Source of the DNA: Chrysoporthe austroafricana
Taxonomy: Eukaryota > Ascomycota > Sordariomycetes > Diaporthales > Cryphonectriaceae
Length of the DNA: 64,000 nt
Assembly: GCA_001051155.2 (NCBI GenBank)
Contig: JYIP02000002.1
Coordinates: forward strand, 1,371,583 to 1,435,582
Direction: 5' to 3'
Below are positions 22,066 through 33,892 of this stretch, one piece after another. The position numbers and the translations under genes are program-made. Position 1 is the first letter of the stretch, and every line of letters starts with the position of its first letter. Under the pieces are notes generated by a model. The model had not been told where the DNA came from. It did not search any database and saw nothing but the letters and a program-made list of their open reading frames with translations.

Positions 22066-23718
22066 CTATTGCTCCGCCAGCTTGGCGTCAGATGTCTCTG
22101 CTGAGTGCGAGCTCTCAACACCCGTGATCCCCTCAACAACACCTTTACTCATCGCCTCTGGGTCGATGTGAGGACCCTCGTAGTTCTTACGGCCGTCGAT
22201 AATCCACTGGACGACGGAAATGACCAGGACCACGCCGAAGGCGGCGACGGCATAGTTCATGTTGTCCGGGGTGACCGGGCTGTCGGGAGGGAAGACAAAA
22301 AGCACTGTTGTCAGGAGTGTCCAAGCAATGCCGACCTGTCATTCAGCTGTCAGCAGACTTTCCTTGATACAAGGATACATAGGAGATGAACTCACCAGGT
22401 TCGTGAACCACCCGAGCCAGTTGGGCATCTTGAATGCCCTGCTCTCGGGCAGCATCTTGCGGCCACGCAGGACGTTGATTGCAGGAGGGATGGCGTACGT
22501 GACGCCCAGGGCGACGACGCTGGCCGCAGTGATGGCGTTGAACGCGCTCGAGGACCCCAGGAACACGCAGCCGAAGATGATGACCCAGGCGGTGGTCCAG
22601 ATCAGCGCGTTCAGCGGGACGTCCAGCCCCTCGTGGACCTTGGCGAAGATGCGGCTGGCGGGCAGACCGCGGTCGCGGGCGAAGGCATAGCTCATGCGGC
22701 TGGAGGTGGTCATGATGGAGGTGGTCGTGAAGAGCATGCACACGATCGGGAACATGAGCAGGCACACGGCGCCGGCCTTGTTGCTCGTCGCGTCGTAGAG
22801 GATCTGGAGCAGGGGCCCGGCGGCGGACGAGATGGCCCCGTCGACGTCCGTGACGACGAACAGCAGGCACATGAGGAAGATGAACCCGGTGAACATGCCA
22901 ATCACGATGCACGCCAGCATGATCCTGGGGCCCTCGATCTGGGGCCGGGGGATCTCCTCGATCATGTGGATGGTCGCATCGAAGCCCGTCAGTGCAAAGG
23001 CGCCCTGGAGGAGACCAAGGAGCCAGGCCAGGCCATCTGGCCAGCCGCTCTCGTTGATGAAACCGCCAAAGACGAACGAGCCGCTCTGGTAGTTGGGAGA
23101 ACCGCAGGCGAGGACGGTAATGCAGATGATGGTAAACCCGGCGAGGGACCAGAGGAAGGCCGCCTTGTTGAAGTAGGGCAGCAGCCGGTTCATGAAGGTG
23201 TTGATGAGGAAGGCGGCGAGGGTGTACGCGATGTAGATCAGGAACTGGTGCCAGGCCTTGGACTCGTACTCTGGGTGCATCAGCGAGATGACCCCGAGGA
23301 TCAGCTGGCTGCCCAGGAGGCCACCGGTGGCAGTCAGGCAGACCCAGGCGGCGACATTGATCCAGCCGGTCGAGTAGCTGATGGCGCGAGCGAAGCGCTT
23401 CCAGCTGATGATGGCAGCCCAGTGGTACTGTCCGCCAGCGGTGGGGTACGCAGACAGGAACTCAGCGAGGGACGCGGCGAGACAGAGGTTGCAGAGGCCT
23501 GCCACGATCAGACCCCAGAGGATGGCGCTGGAGCCTCCGGAGGGGAGCGCCAGGGACAGCGAGGCGGCGAGGGCGGTCCAGCTGTTCAGGATGGCGAAGG
23601 CCAGACCCAGCATGGAGATCCGGCTGAAGTTCCGCTGGAGCTCCTGCTTCACGCCGAGCTGCTCGAGGGCCCGCGCGTCGTCGTGACCACCGCCACCGTG
23701 ATGTTTAGACTCCTCCAT
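22066..23718 (-). CDS. Amino acid/GABA/choline permease, APC superfamily
   Basis: Exons are 23718-22396 and 22335-22066, giving 530 residues, phase 0 (gtgagt donor). This is a plasma-membrane importer of the fungal APC group that includes GABA permease Uga4 and choline transporter Hnm1; the substrate cannot be fixed from sequence. About 12 hydrophobic segments are visible. Family motifs: 'NFSRISMLGLAFAILNSWTA', 'SLAEFLSAYPTAGGQYHWAA', 'GALTGFDATIHMIEEIP'-like text ('AFALTGFDATIHMIEEIPRP') and 'SSRMSYAFARDRGLPAS'. The ATG at 23718 (MEESKHHGGGG) gives a short His/Gly-rich cytoplasmic N-terminus. Third-position GC is very high across the first exon, which produces long empty frames on the other strand. 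Confidence 0.92.
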
Positions 23719-24740
23719 GATGTGTCTTGGGTCGAGGGGTCCAGGAAGGTTGATGGTCTTCGAGGACGGAGAGAGGGAGGCGGCGAGGCTCTCTCTTTTG
23801 ACTTCGACCTGGTGGTATATGGGACCGAGGGCTGAGGACGAAGGGAAGATGGGCGAAAGGGGGCGCAAGAGTAGCGCCGTCGTCGAAGAAGTTATACAGA
23901 GCCTTATGATGTAGGGATCGACCTCGTTGCCTCAGCTGGTTCCGGGGTCCATCTCGTGTGTACTTGCCAAAGACGGCATCGAGCGAAGAAAAAACCCACC
24001 GGTCTCGCCCAGGATCGCTACCAGCAGCCGACGGGCGAGTCGCAAGTCTAATGCCCCCCACAGTGTATCCTGGGCGATCCGCCGAGTTAAAGCCTGTCCA
24101 TTGGCTCCCTTGTGTGTGGATTCGTATCGGCCGCCAGCGGCGGCCAGGGACCGTTATCAAGCTAGAGCGGCTTATCATTACAAAGGCCAACAGCCATTAT
24201 TCATGTAAGCAGCCCGGACGAGCCGGCATGCTAAGCTTCTCCGGCCTGGACCGTCAGATGTGGCGTTCTTACCGCGTCGCCGGGACCGACGCGCTGTAGA
24301 TGTGGCTTCGGAAGCACATGCCCAAGCAGGCAATGCAGGTGACCTATCAGCCTGCGTGCAGAGAACCGGCTTCCTCCTGTCAGTGACCAAGATGGCCCGT
24401 CCGGCACTTGCAGGCGAGGTGGTGTGTGCCAGGCCGGGAGAGGCGTCGTTAAGTATTCGGAGGGTGGTCGGTAGAGTTTGCACCAAACCAGGCACCAGGG
24501 CGATCAGGGAGGCCGGGGTTGGACTCCTTCGGATCGTGGGGGGAAGAAAAATCAGCAGACTCACACTGGAGGAGGACCCGGAACGTCGAGGAGGCTCTGA
24601 CATCCGGGGACTGCGCCTCTGTTCCGAACATGGCCTACTTTAGCCCCGAGGCGGCTCGAGCTGCTAGCTACAGTACTAAGTTAAGTCTCACACGCAGGTC
24701 CGCATTCGGAATGGCCAACGGACCCTGTGAAACTGGATCT

Positions 24741-24779
24741 CGAAGTGTCGAAGTGTCGAAGTGTCGAAGTGTCGAAGTG
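24741..24779. repeat. 8-bp tandem repeat, unit cgaagtgt, about 4.9 copies
   Basis: Four exact units cgaagtgt run head to tail, followed by a partial copy ending in gg. It lies outside any predicted gene. Confidence 0.9.
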
Positions 24780-25027
24780 GAAACAGAGTCAAATCATCAG
24801 CAAATTTCCATCACTCATGCCATGTGCCTGCGGCCCACTGCCCCATGGGACTCGGTGGAGTCTCCCCCAAACTCTCTCTCCTGTTTCGGCAATCTGGCAT
24901 GGCCACGGATCCGCAGACCTAAGCCCACTCTTATCTATGTTGAATAATTCCGTTTGCACTCCAAAACGACATATCCATCCCTCCATCCCGACATCCTGCA
25001 GGATGGGAGTCCGCGCAATCAGGGGAT

Positions 25028-25053
25028 CAGACCAGACCAGACCAGACCAGACC
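25028..25053. repeat. 5-bp tandem repeat, unit ccaga/gacca, about 5 copies
   Basis: The pentamer cagac repeats five times without interruption. It lies in the intergenic stretch downstream of the S41 peptidase gene. Confidence 0.9.
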
Positions 25054-25434
25054 TGGCTCTCCGCGCCTGAGGACACGGGTCTATATGCGATGCCCTCACA
25101 TCTGCAGTATGCGTATGCGGGGTGTACGATTCATTCTTGCGGGCAAAAGCGGAGCTGCTATCGATGTGTGGGAGACCAGAGTAAGTACTCAGTAGAGTGC
25201 TGGTGGCTACATAGTAGTAACATCTCCACCGAGCGCCTCGGCATCCCTGATCTACAATCACAAGGCACACGCGAAGGCGAATAACGTCTACCAACCCAGT
25301 CCCAGCGGCTCCGACGAAACAGGGGAGAAAGTCAGCAAGGAAAAAAAAGAACGGAGATAGGAAGAGTCAAATGATTCTGACAGGTCACTCGCCGGCTGGT
25401 GGGGGCAACTTGGCAAGGCCCACGTACTGACGGC

Positions 25435-27887
25435 TCAAACCAACAACGCCGTGCTGACCAACGCCGCACACAATATCGCCAGCCCGCTTCCCACGGAGCG
25501 AGCGGCAACAGCACTGTCTTCACCCACAGCCGCCGCCGACAGGCCCTCCGCGGTGGGCGTGAAGAAGTCGGACGACGGCGCCTGCACGCCCATCAGCGGC
25601 GTCTGGCTGCCCTCCACGCAGAACTGGTCCGGGTCGTTGAACGCGGCGTCCACGGCGCGCTCCCACGTCGCCTCGGGCCCGTAGATCATGTCCTTGGTGT
25701 AGAAGAAGCGGCAGTTGGCCGCCTGATACAGGAACTGCAGCGGCGTCTGCGCGTCCGTGTGGGAGAAGGCGTTCTTGCCGTTCACCGCGCCCGAGGACCC
25801 GGGGATCGCGGCGCGCTCGATCGCGTAGCCCTCCGCGGCGACGCTGAGCTCGGACCCGTTCAGCTGCGCCTGCATCTCCGGTGGGGCCAGGAACATGGCC
25901 GCCGCCGCCGCCTGCTGGATGTCCTCGAGATCGAATACCTGGGCGCCCTCGACGCCACCTATGGCCTGCATCGGCCCGGTCTGCGGGCGGCCGCCGACGA
26001 CAACGGTCCTGACGTTCTGCTGCATGATCATCAGGTACGAGAAGAGCGTGCATGTCGACCCGCATGTACCATCCGTGAGGATCACGACGTCCTCGGGGGC
26101 AAAGACGGCTGGCGGTGGGTTGGCCCTGTTTCCGGTGCCTGTCAGGTTGAAGTCCGAAGAGGTCTGGTTCTGGGGCGTCGACTGATACGCGGTGAAAGTG
26201 TCACCGTGCAGCGTCACAGGGGAGATGATCTGGGCGGTCGTGGTGTAGTTCACCTGGCCACCGGCGCTGAACACGCCTCCTGGGAGAAGATTGCCCACCA
26301 CGGCGCTCGTCGCCAGGGCCGCTAGGGCCAGCTGCTCTTGACTCGAGTTGGCCCCTATGCTGTTGAAGTCAAGACTGAGGAGTTTATCCAGGTTCGCATC
26401 GGCAATATTCGCCATCTGCACGAGGCTGTCTGAACGGCGCAGGTTGTTGGCCTGAAAGAGCGGCGTGTTCGGGAAGATCTGCGAATAGAGCTCGTATCCC
26501 GCCACGACGAGACCGCCGCCGTTACTTGTCACGTCGACTACCAGCCTCTTCTTCCCTGCGGCCTTGGACATGGCCAGAAACTCTGCAGTCATATTCTGGA
26601 GGTTGGTGATGTACTCTGTCGTGTCAAAGGTAGCACTCTCGGGAGAGAAACCGATCACAGACAAGACTGCGACATCGTCATATCCTTGGCCTGTCAGGAA
26701 ATAGCCCGAAGTCACATTGGCGCCACTGTCGCGGATCGCCGGCGTCGGAAATCCTTGAAGACTGGGCGGCGGCGGCGGCATAGTTTCAGGCATAGTGCTC
26801 GGCTGGGGCTGCGTGCTCGTGCTCGTTCCGTTGGTCTGCGCAGCGTCAGGATTGCAGAAGCGCTGGTAGAAGTCCTCGCCGGTATTGATGCCAGTGAAGT
26901 TCGCCCCGGGGCGGATTATGGCATAGCTATCCTGCGTCACCTGTTGCCCGTTCTCGTACTCGAGTGTCACACTGTCGCCGCGGTATAAGATGGAGCCTCC
27001 TATCACTGGGAAGGCGGCGGGATTGGCGTAGATCTGGAACTGGGCATTCCACTGCGAGTCTTGGTCCTGGGTGTTGATGAACTTCAAGCTGTCCTGCACC
27101 AGGAACTCGGTCGCATTTTGCCCGTTGATCTTGGTGATAGCAGGAGGAAGTCCGTTTGTGTCAAGCGGCATGCTCACGTTCCCAACCATGGTCTTCGTGC
27201 CGTTAACCAAGCCTGAAGGTATGGTCAGTCAATATCTCCACAGTGCCCCCAATACTGCCCTGTGCCTTACCGAAATTGTACAGCTTTGGAACCTGCTTCC
27301 CGTCGACAGAGATCGAGGCCAGATCCATGGCAAGGTCGTTCCTGAAACCAAATGCCTTGAACACGTCCGGGCGGAAGGCAAAGTGGCCATCGTGAGCGAG
27401 GCTCACGGCCTGTGTTATGTTCGCCTGGAACTCATATTCGCTTTGGAAGTTCCCCGCCACGGCGTTCTGCATGATCATGTCGAGTCCTCCCATTATATCC
27501 ACAGGCGGAAGCCCGTACGCCTGTGGCGGGTCCTTCAGGTATGCCAGTGTACTTTCCCATGACACATATGCCTTGAAGGAGTTGATGAGCCTCATCGCCG
27601 GCTCAGGCTTGTTCGGTACCGTCTGCAGGCATGCGAATGCCTGTGCTGCTGACACCCTCGGAGTTCCTAGCAAGTCTGTCAGCTCGACGATTGTCGCATC
27701 TAGGCCCACTCCGTGGTGTCCAGCTACCTTCTGGGTCCGCTGCTATCTGCTTTGCATACGCCTGTGATACGACGCCGCACGCATTGGGGTCCGTGGCCGC
27801 TGACGACCCCCCGGCTTGAGGTGCTGGCGCTGCTCGCACAGCAGAAAACAGGCCAAGCAGCACTGTCGCCTTCATGATGATGCTCAT
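25435..27887 (-). CDS. Secreted, possibly GPI-anchored S41-type (CPAF-like) peptidase
   Basis: Exons are 27887-27728, 27666-27271 and 27212-25435, giving 777 residues with consistent phases ('ADPEG|TPRVSAAQAFACL' and 'KLYNFG|LVNGTKTMVG'). A signal peptide is clear (MKATVLLGLFSAVRAAPAP); translation may start at 27887 or 27875. The long middle domain matches the fungal CPAF-like S41 group: 'LAHDGHFAFRPDVF', 'GYDDVAVLSVIGF', 'KRLVVDVTSNGGGLVVAGYE' and the nucleophile block 'LTDGTCGSTCTLFSYLM' with Ser at about residue 571. The C-terminus is a short hydrophobic tail ('GLAILCAALVSTALLV') after a Ser/Ala-rich spacer, as in GPI-anchored fungal proteins. Several N-glycosylation sites occur. It acts outside the cell or on the wall; the substrate is unknown. 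Confidence 0.9.
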
Positions 27888-30411
27888 GTTTACCTATTAT
27901 CGATTATGGAAGAAGGTGTAGCAGCGCCTGGCCGTCTACAACGACGTGTATCTACGTAAATAAGAGGAAGGTCTCCGGGACCTACCATGAAGTTCAGGAG
28001 ATCTCGAAGCATTTTCTCTCACGCGCTCCAGGTGCTGTACAAAAGGTGCCGGGTTCCCTTGAAAAGCCTAGCTAAGAGAAGCTTGGCTGCCAAGATGTGT
28101 GATGTCCATGTTGCTATCGCGCTGAAACAGTCGAGCCACGAGCAGTAGAACCGATCACCAGAGCTAGTCCAGGGATCTCTAGCATAACGCCGGTAGGCAA
28201 TCTACGGCCACACAGACTGCGTTCGATATTAGCCAAATGTTGTTTATTCACGACAGGTTCACGCCTTTGATGCAGGCGGGTCGAATGGATTGCGCTAGAA
28301 TGCGTTTCACCACCTGGGGCGGTAATCAATCTCTTCGAAAATAGAGTTGTTGTGTGGTTCAAGCCCCAAGGCTAAAGGTCCGGGTCGAGAAATATGCGCG
28401 CTCTCCTGTGTTTCAAACCAAACGATATAGAATGCTGTTGTTGCCAAGAAAGGGGACAGCGAGAGCTCAGTGGGGGTTTTGCTGAGAAAGCAATCTTGCC
28501 AACCGCATCAAGTTGCCAGTTCCCATAGCTGCTTGGCATCCTGTTTCTGCGACTTTCTCGACCCCGATCAGTTCAGCAATAGACTGCACGCCTCGGAAAG
28601 TCTTGTCTCATCTCTTCTCGATGGTTTTGCTTATCAGTAGTCAAAGTGCAGAACAATCTATTCCTACCAAATTTCTAATCCGGTACAGTCCCCCGGAAGG
28701 CTGCCGACCCGAAAGTCAATTGAGCTGGACAGCGATAACGATTACACAGATCGCCCAGCGAGCCAGGAAGCGCAGCTACCTATATCGCTGGCGCTTTATC
28801 TGCTGTGCAGGCGGATTTCAAAGTAGTATCGTCCGCCGAGGACGTTATTACCGCCGCCTCATATGACTGGTTATCTCAATTAGTGTTGTGTAGTCCGTCA
28901 ACAGCTTTGCTATGCCTGACGTTGAGTCCGCAATCCGTAAGCATGGATTAAACGATGCAACGGGTAGAGCTACGGAACGAGATGCGAACGCTGGCCTAAC
29001 AGTCAAGGTGTTGGTCTATCTTATCATAAGATCCAGCAATCTCAACTGAGTCACTCGATTATTGAGTAAATGGGGGCCCTATATGATAATACGAGATTAG
29101 GGCCTAGTAGCTCTTGATTTTGATGAGACTTCTCTTATGGACATGGTAGGAATCTTTTGCAATCTGACATTCCATGAAGGCTTTGCAATAACCTTCGAAG
29201 CCTGCGCAATTTAGACATCACGGAGAAATACACATCAGCAGCATATATGGGTATTCTGATATAGCCGTTGAAGTTATTCCGGACGAAATTATTCACCAAT
29301 TAGTGTCAGGCCGTGCAGCATATAGACCAAACGTCATTCCCAGCCGTCTAGGAGTGATCACTCCTTTTGCCCTGTCACAATTAGTATCACCCTTGTTTTC
29401 TGCCTGGAACAGTATTCTCAGCTTGCTGTATCTGAACCGCAGATTCCTGTCAGTGGATCGGGCCCTAGCTTTACTTGATCAGTACGAGAGATACAATCAG
29501 CTTAAAACCATTTTAATTCCAATACTTCCAAATGAGAGATGCAATATACAAAGCAGCTCACACGGCACCAATGCTGCTCACTTCTCTGCAGAGCGGAGCC
29601 AACTGAGCATGCGGTTCAAGAAGCCGGCTCCTGCTCTCCCGATTTTGTAGACTCGGCTGACTGACACGATTCCAATCAGACTCCGTCAGCCTGTGTAGTG
29701 TGTACTGGAGATAGAGCCAGCAGTGTGGATGACGTGCAGTATACGATCTCGACAGCGAAAGCGAGCAGCTAGCATAGGATCGATGTAGTGAGTGAACTGT
29801 AGAGACATCACAGAGGCTAGCCGAGAAGTTTAAAAAGCATTCCAGGATGCCGTCATCGGACCTTCGAACATTCTGTTCTGACACTGTCCGCTCGCTGGAT
29901 CGGCGCCTGTCTCATTGCTATGTTTCTGAATGACGTTCGATTCCATCGGCATGCCAAAGCTTGACTGGCCGCTGCCAAGGTGTTCACCCATGCCAAGAAA
30001 AATTATGCTTCTGTCATTAGCCAGGTCTTGATCAATTAGGCAATGTACGCCCTGGGAATTAGTACCCAGATCGTGGATTAGTGCGGCTCACATACATTAG
30101 TGAAAGTTTGTTTACAGCTCAAAGACTTCGAGCTTATCAACGACCACTACATAACTACTATCCATATTCGCGAGGGAGGATGGTGATGGAAAGAAACACA
30201 TCAAGATTGTGGGTGAGGTGGAAATACTTTGTCAGGTAATCAGCATCTCGAAGTCACTATAGACAATATTTCAATACTGTTCAGGCAAGCAATTGCGCAC
30301 CAAGGTGCCAGGTTTGATTGTGCTAGAAGATAGAGAGACTAGAATTTAATCTCCTTGAAATTCCAATCTATGGTAGAAGAAACGAAACGGCCGAAGAGAT
30401 ACTCATATGTA
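27888..30411. other. Long intergenic region, AT-leaning
   Basis: About 2.5 kb between two minus-strand genes. Only short frames without motifs (for example 28513-28866 and 29303-29650) are present. I see no tRNA, transposon end or long repeat. Confidence 0.45.
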
Positions 30412-31788
30412 TCAAAGCGTAATTGTCACCTCCGGCAAGGGCACGACTTCCTTGCCGCAGGTGACAAACTTGTAGTTGGGATCAGCCGCCTGCTTCTCCA
30501 GCACCGGGTTTGACACCTTGATGGACTTGGCGGACCGGACGAGCATCTCATCGCGGTAGTCGGTAATGATCTTCTCAAGGTCGGCACCCGTAGCCCCAGT
30601 ATCCTTGATCTGAGTAAGTGCCCTACCGAGGTTCAGACCGTCCTGCAGAGCATTGATGCCAGCCTCGCCTCGGACTAGTTTATCAAACGTTAGATACAGC
30701 GTCCAGAAAACAGAACAGGCGTGGTGACTGGGTAAACTTACAAGGTGACATGGAGTGTGCTGCGTCACCAATCACCGTTACTCTCCCGGCGGGGAGCAGC
30801 TCCTGCGACAACTGAACACTTTGCAACACGATGCCTGGCTTCTTGTACCGCTCGACCGGGACTCTGTCCACGAGGACTCGGAATTTCTCAGGGACGTTCT
30901 TCACTTGGGCCCTCGCGAAAGTAGCCAGCTCTTCCTGGGTTGCATTGACAGTCCAGTACGGCTTCTCGTCTGTGCTTCGGGCGGCTTCTTCATCGAGCCA
31001 GTGGAGGATGAAGTAGAAGTAACCCGTCTTCCCGTCCTCGGACACTTTGTTCAGTGCAGCGAAGATGGAGCACTGGTTCTTCTCCTGTGTTAGCACAATG
31101 TAGGCTGAGTGGCCCAGTTCCAGCTGGTGCTCAAAGTCGCGGCCAGTGAGCTCGATTTCTCCCACCAGAGAGCCGATGGGAAGGGGGGTCATGACATCCT
31201 GGCCCTTGAGGATGTGCTTGCGGACTGCAATCAGGTATCAGCACTGTCTTGTGTGAATTCGAAGGATACAGGGGCTTTAGACATACCGTTGCTTCGACTG
31301 CCTTCGGCGCCGACGACAAAGTCACCGGTTGCAGAGAGCCCATTCTCGAAGAAGACAGTGACCTTGTCCCCGTTCTCCTCGACGCGCATCACGCGTCTGT
31401 CGTACTGCACTGGGATGTTGCGGCGCAGCCAGTCACGGAGCCGCTGTCGGTTGGCCCGCACAATCTGACCGCTCGCATCGTCGTTGACACCCACCCGCAT
31501 CTCGGGCTTGGCGGTGTTGTAAAACATAAACTGAGCCGGGAGGTGATCGAGAGGGGTGAGATGGTTGGTCTGCTCGATGGGGCCAATATCAGCAGGCAGC
31601 GTGGCCCGCATGTCTCTCAGGACCGGGCCGTGCAGCGCGATCGCCCAACCCTGGGCGCGGGCGCTCGCGGAGGCGTCGCGGTCGAAGATCTCGTAGGAGA
31701 CGCCGTTCTTGCGCAGAACCTGGGCGAGCGTCAAGCCGCTCAACCCGGCACCGACGATGAGCACATGAGGGTATGTCTTGGACTCCAT
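30412..31788 (-). CDS. FAD-dependent monooxygenase (salicylate hydroxylase-like, FAD_binding_3 type)
   Basis: Exons are 31788-31287, 31224-30742 and 30674-30412, giving 415 residues. It should hydroxylate or epoxidise a small, often aromatic, substrate using NAD(P)H, FAD and O2. Motifs are in family order: the Rossmann fold 'VLIVGAGLSGLTLAQVL', the middle 'GAEGSRSNVRKHI' and the FAD-binding 'VIGDAAHSMSPFRGEAG' (this last motif is split by the second intron). The length fits class A flavoprotein monooxygenases. No transmembrane anchor is visible. Both introns have good gt donors and short length. The nearest neighbour upstream on the same strand is a LaeA-like methyltransferase, which suggests but does not prove a shared secondary-metabolism or detoxification role. 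Confidence 0.9.
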
Positions 31789-31899
31789 TGTGGCTGAAAT
31801 TTCGTGTTTTGACTTGGGCTGGAATCTTGTGTAGACAGACTGTTGCTCAGGTGAAGTTGTGTTTGCTGTCTGGCACTGAAGTTGGGGCGGACGGCCCCA

Positions 31900-31906
31900 T
31901 TATATA
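31900..31906 (-). promoter_or_regulatory. TATA box candidate of the FAD monooxygenase
   Basis: Minus strand TATATAA lies about 112 bases before the monooxygenase ATG. Motif and spacing are the only support. Confidence 0.5.
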
Positions 31907-33892
31907 GGGAGATGGGAACTCCCGTTGAGGAAGAGGTGAATCCATCGAGAAGAGGTTCGAACTTGATGCAATGAAGTTGGGGACCGCGAGGACCATAATG
32001 ATTTCGAGGTGGACTAGTCGGCCAGGTCGTTGTTTGAACCCGACGTAATGCGGTATTGAGACCCATTCGATGCACCCTTGTGGGGTACGAAACTCGCACC
32101 TTAGTGGCCATTTTCAGGACGCGGTACGGGAATTCCACTTTCCTGCGCTCGGTTACTTATTTCGTTATCCACCGCGCGGTAGATCATAACCGTTCTGGTG
32201 TCCCTTGTGGGCCATCAACCACATATCCACGGGCCAACCCCGCCAAAGTGCGACCGCCGATGCTACGAAAATGACGCTCGGGACAAGGGTCACGTATTGT
32301 GTGTCGGTTTCGTATAGCGGCATAGTATAGCAGTTGCAATATCGATGATATGCTGAATCGCAGGTTGGGAGTTCTGTGGCCGCAAAGCTCAAGTCGGTGT
32401 AAAGCTCGCATCCGAGGTGACGGCCCAACGGGCAAGTTGCATTACCCGAGCTGGTATCAGATGGGTCCGTCAAGAGCCTCGCGCAGTTTTGCCCCAGTAG
32501 GTAAAATTAGTGCCGCAGGCTGTCAAAGCATACTTAGTAGTTTAGCTGCCTAGCTATAGGTAGGATTAGGAATTGCAAACGTCCAGCCCGTCCAACCTGG
32601 CAATGAACAAAAGTCGTGTTTGGACAATACTTTGCGCAAGCAGATATCGATCCCGGCCTCTTGGAACTTGCCCGCTACCCTCTATTGAAGATGTGTTTGA
32701 GTACGGCTGAGGCTAGGTGAGAGTTATTGCCGTCCCTGGGGACTCGTTGAATAGCGAAGTAGAGGTACAAAACATGCCCACTCTGCGATTAGCGCCATCT
32801 GCGGCCTCGCGGCAGATCAGACCCGTGGTAGTATCGAGACGCTGTCATCAAGACTCCACCAAAAGGCCCACGGACGCCTATCGTCTGTCGCGCTTCGGAG
32901 CCTCGGCGGCATCGGGAAGAGGTCCCAACTTCAGAAACTATCAACCTTCTTGCGCCCTGTTTCCCCCTTCTAGGATAGCCTGCCCGTCGGATAGTTTCAC
33001 TGCCACTGGGCCTCCATGATCCGGCACTTCTCTCTTAGCGCGCCACCCTTGCGATCTCCGAAAGGGGCACTCAGCCTCTCACGAGTCACGGAGAAACGGT
33101 CAACGCGGACCGATACCTAGCGCCCGCGCGGGCAAGCCACTTCGGCCGCGGGAGCCATCCTCTACTGAGACAGGACCTGGCAATTATAGCGCAAGGGGGA
33201 AATAAAAGCTGCAAAGAGTCTGAAAAGGAATGGGAAGAAGTCTTCATTCGGCCGCATTTTCCCCCACTATCCGAGTCCCTCCGGCTTCTCTTGTCCTCTA
33301 GCTTAGCTAAGCTTCACAACTAAATTTAACATCAACTCAGCAACCTGGCAACCAATCAGACTGTGAGAACGCTAGGCTGGAGAAGGCAGGTATCAGCTTC
33401 CAATCAGATAGCAGTACCGACAATGTTTTCCTGCGCAGGCTTCAGCACACCATTTCAAGAATGGCGATCGAGCTTTCCGTGCTATCGAAGACTAGTCTTC
33501 TAGCCAATTGTCAACCACGCCAAGGGTGGCTTATAGCTTCATGGTGGGGAGGTTTGGTTTAGGCCTAACACCCCAGTATAGGATCCACTTCCAGGTGACA
33601 TGACCGAGTCCTCCGAGTGCAGCTCTTATATCTTTTTTCCGGAAGAATTCAGTGTAGGGATACCGGGAGCACTGCCTCCCATACGCCGCTGCATATTAAC
33701 CTTATGTACTATTTGCCACGATATCTGAGATGGCGGGCACCTAGCCATGCATAGGTGGTGACAATGGGATGAAAGCTCCAGAACCAAAGTCCAATTTGAC
33801 TGAGCAGGCACATCGGACCCACTCAACGCTATGTGTGTGCACGAAACAATCGCCTGCTTGAAGTGAATACATAGAGCCCGGTCTACCCGTAC
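31907..33892. other. Intergenic region between two minus-strand genes
   Basis: About 2 kb without a supported gene. The part at 32800-33130 is GC-rich with short frames but no motif. Confidence 0.45.

Larger units (their letters stand above)
23719..25434. other. Intergenic region with short tandem repeats
   Basis: About 1.7 kb upstream of the permease and downstream of the S41 peptidase. It holds the two tandem repeats listed separately. Short frames exist but none has a recognisable domain. Confidence 0.45.

Noticed and set aside
22633..23835. A 400-codon plus-strand open frame opposite the permease
   Set aside because: It is antisense to a clear APC permease with strong third-position GC bias, which creates long stop-free frames. 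Its translation is low-complexity (Gly, Asp, Glu) without motifs.
25399..26325. A 308-codon plus-strand open frame opposite the S41 peptidase
   Set aside because: Arg/Gly/Leu-rich shadow of the GC-rich peptidase exon; no domain and no splice partner.
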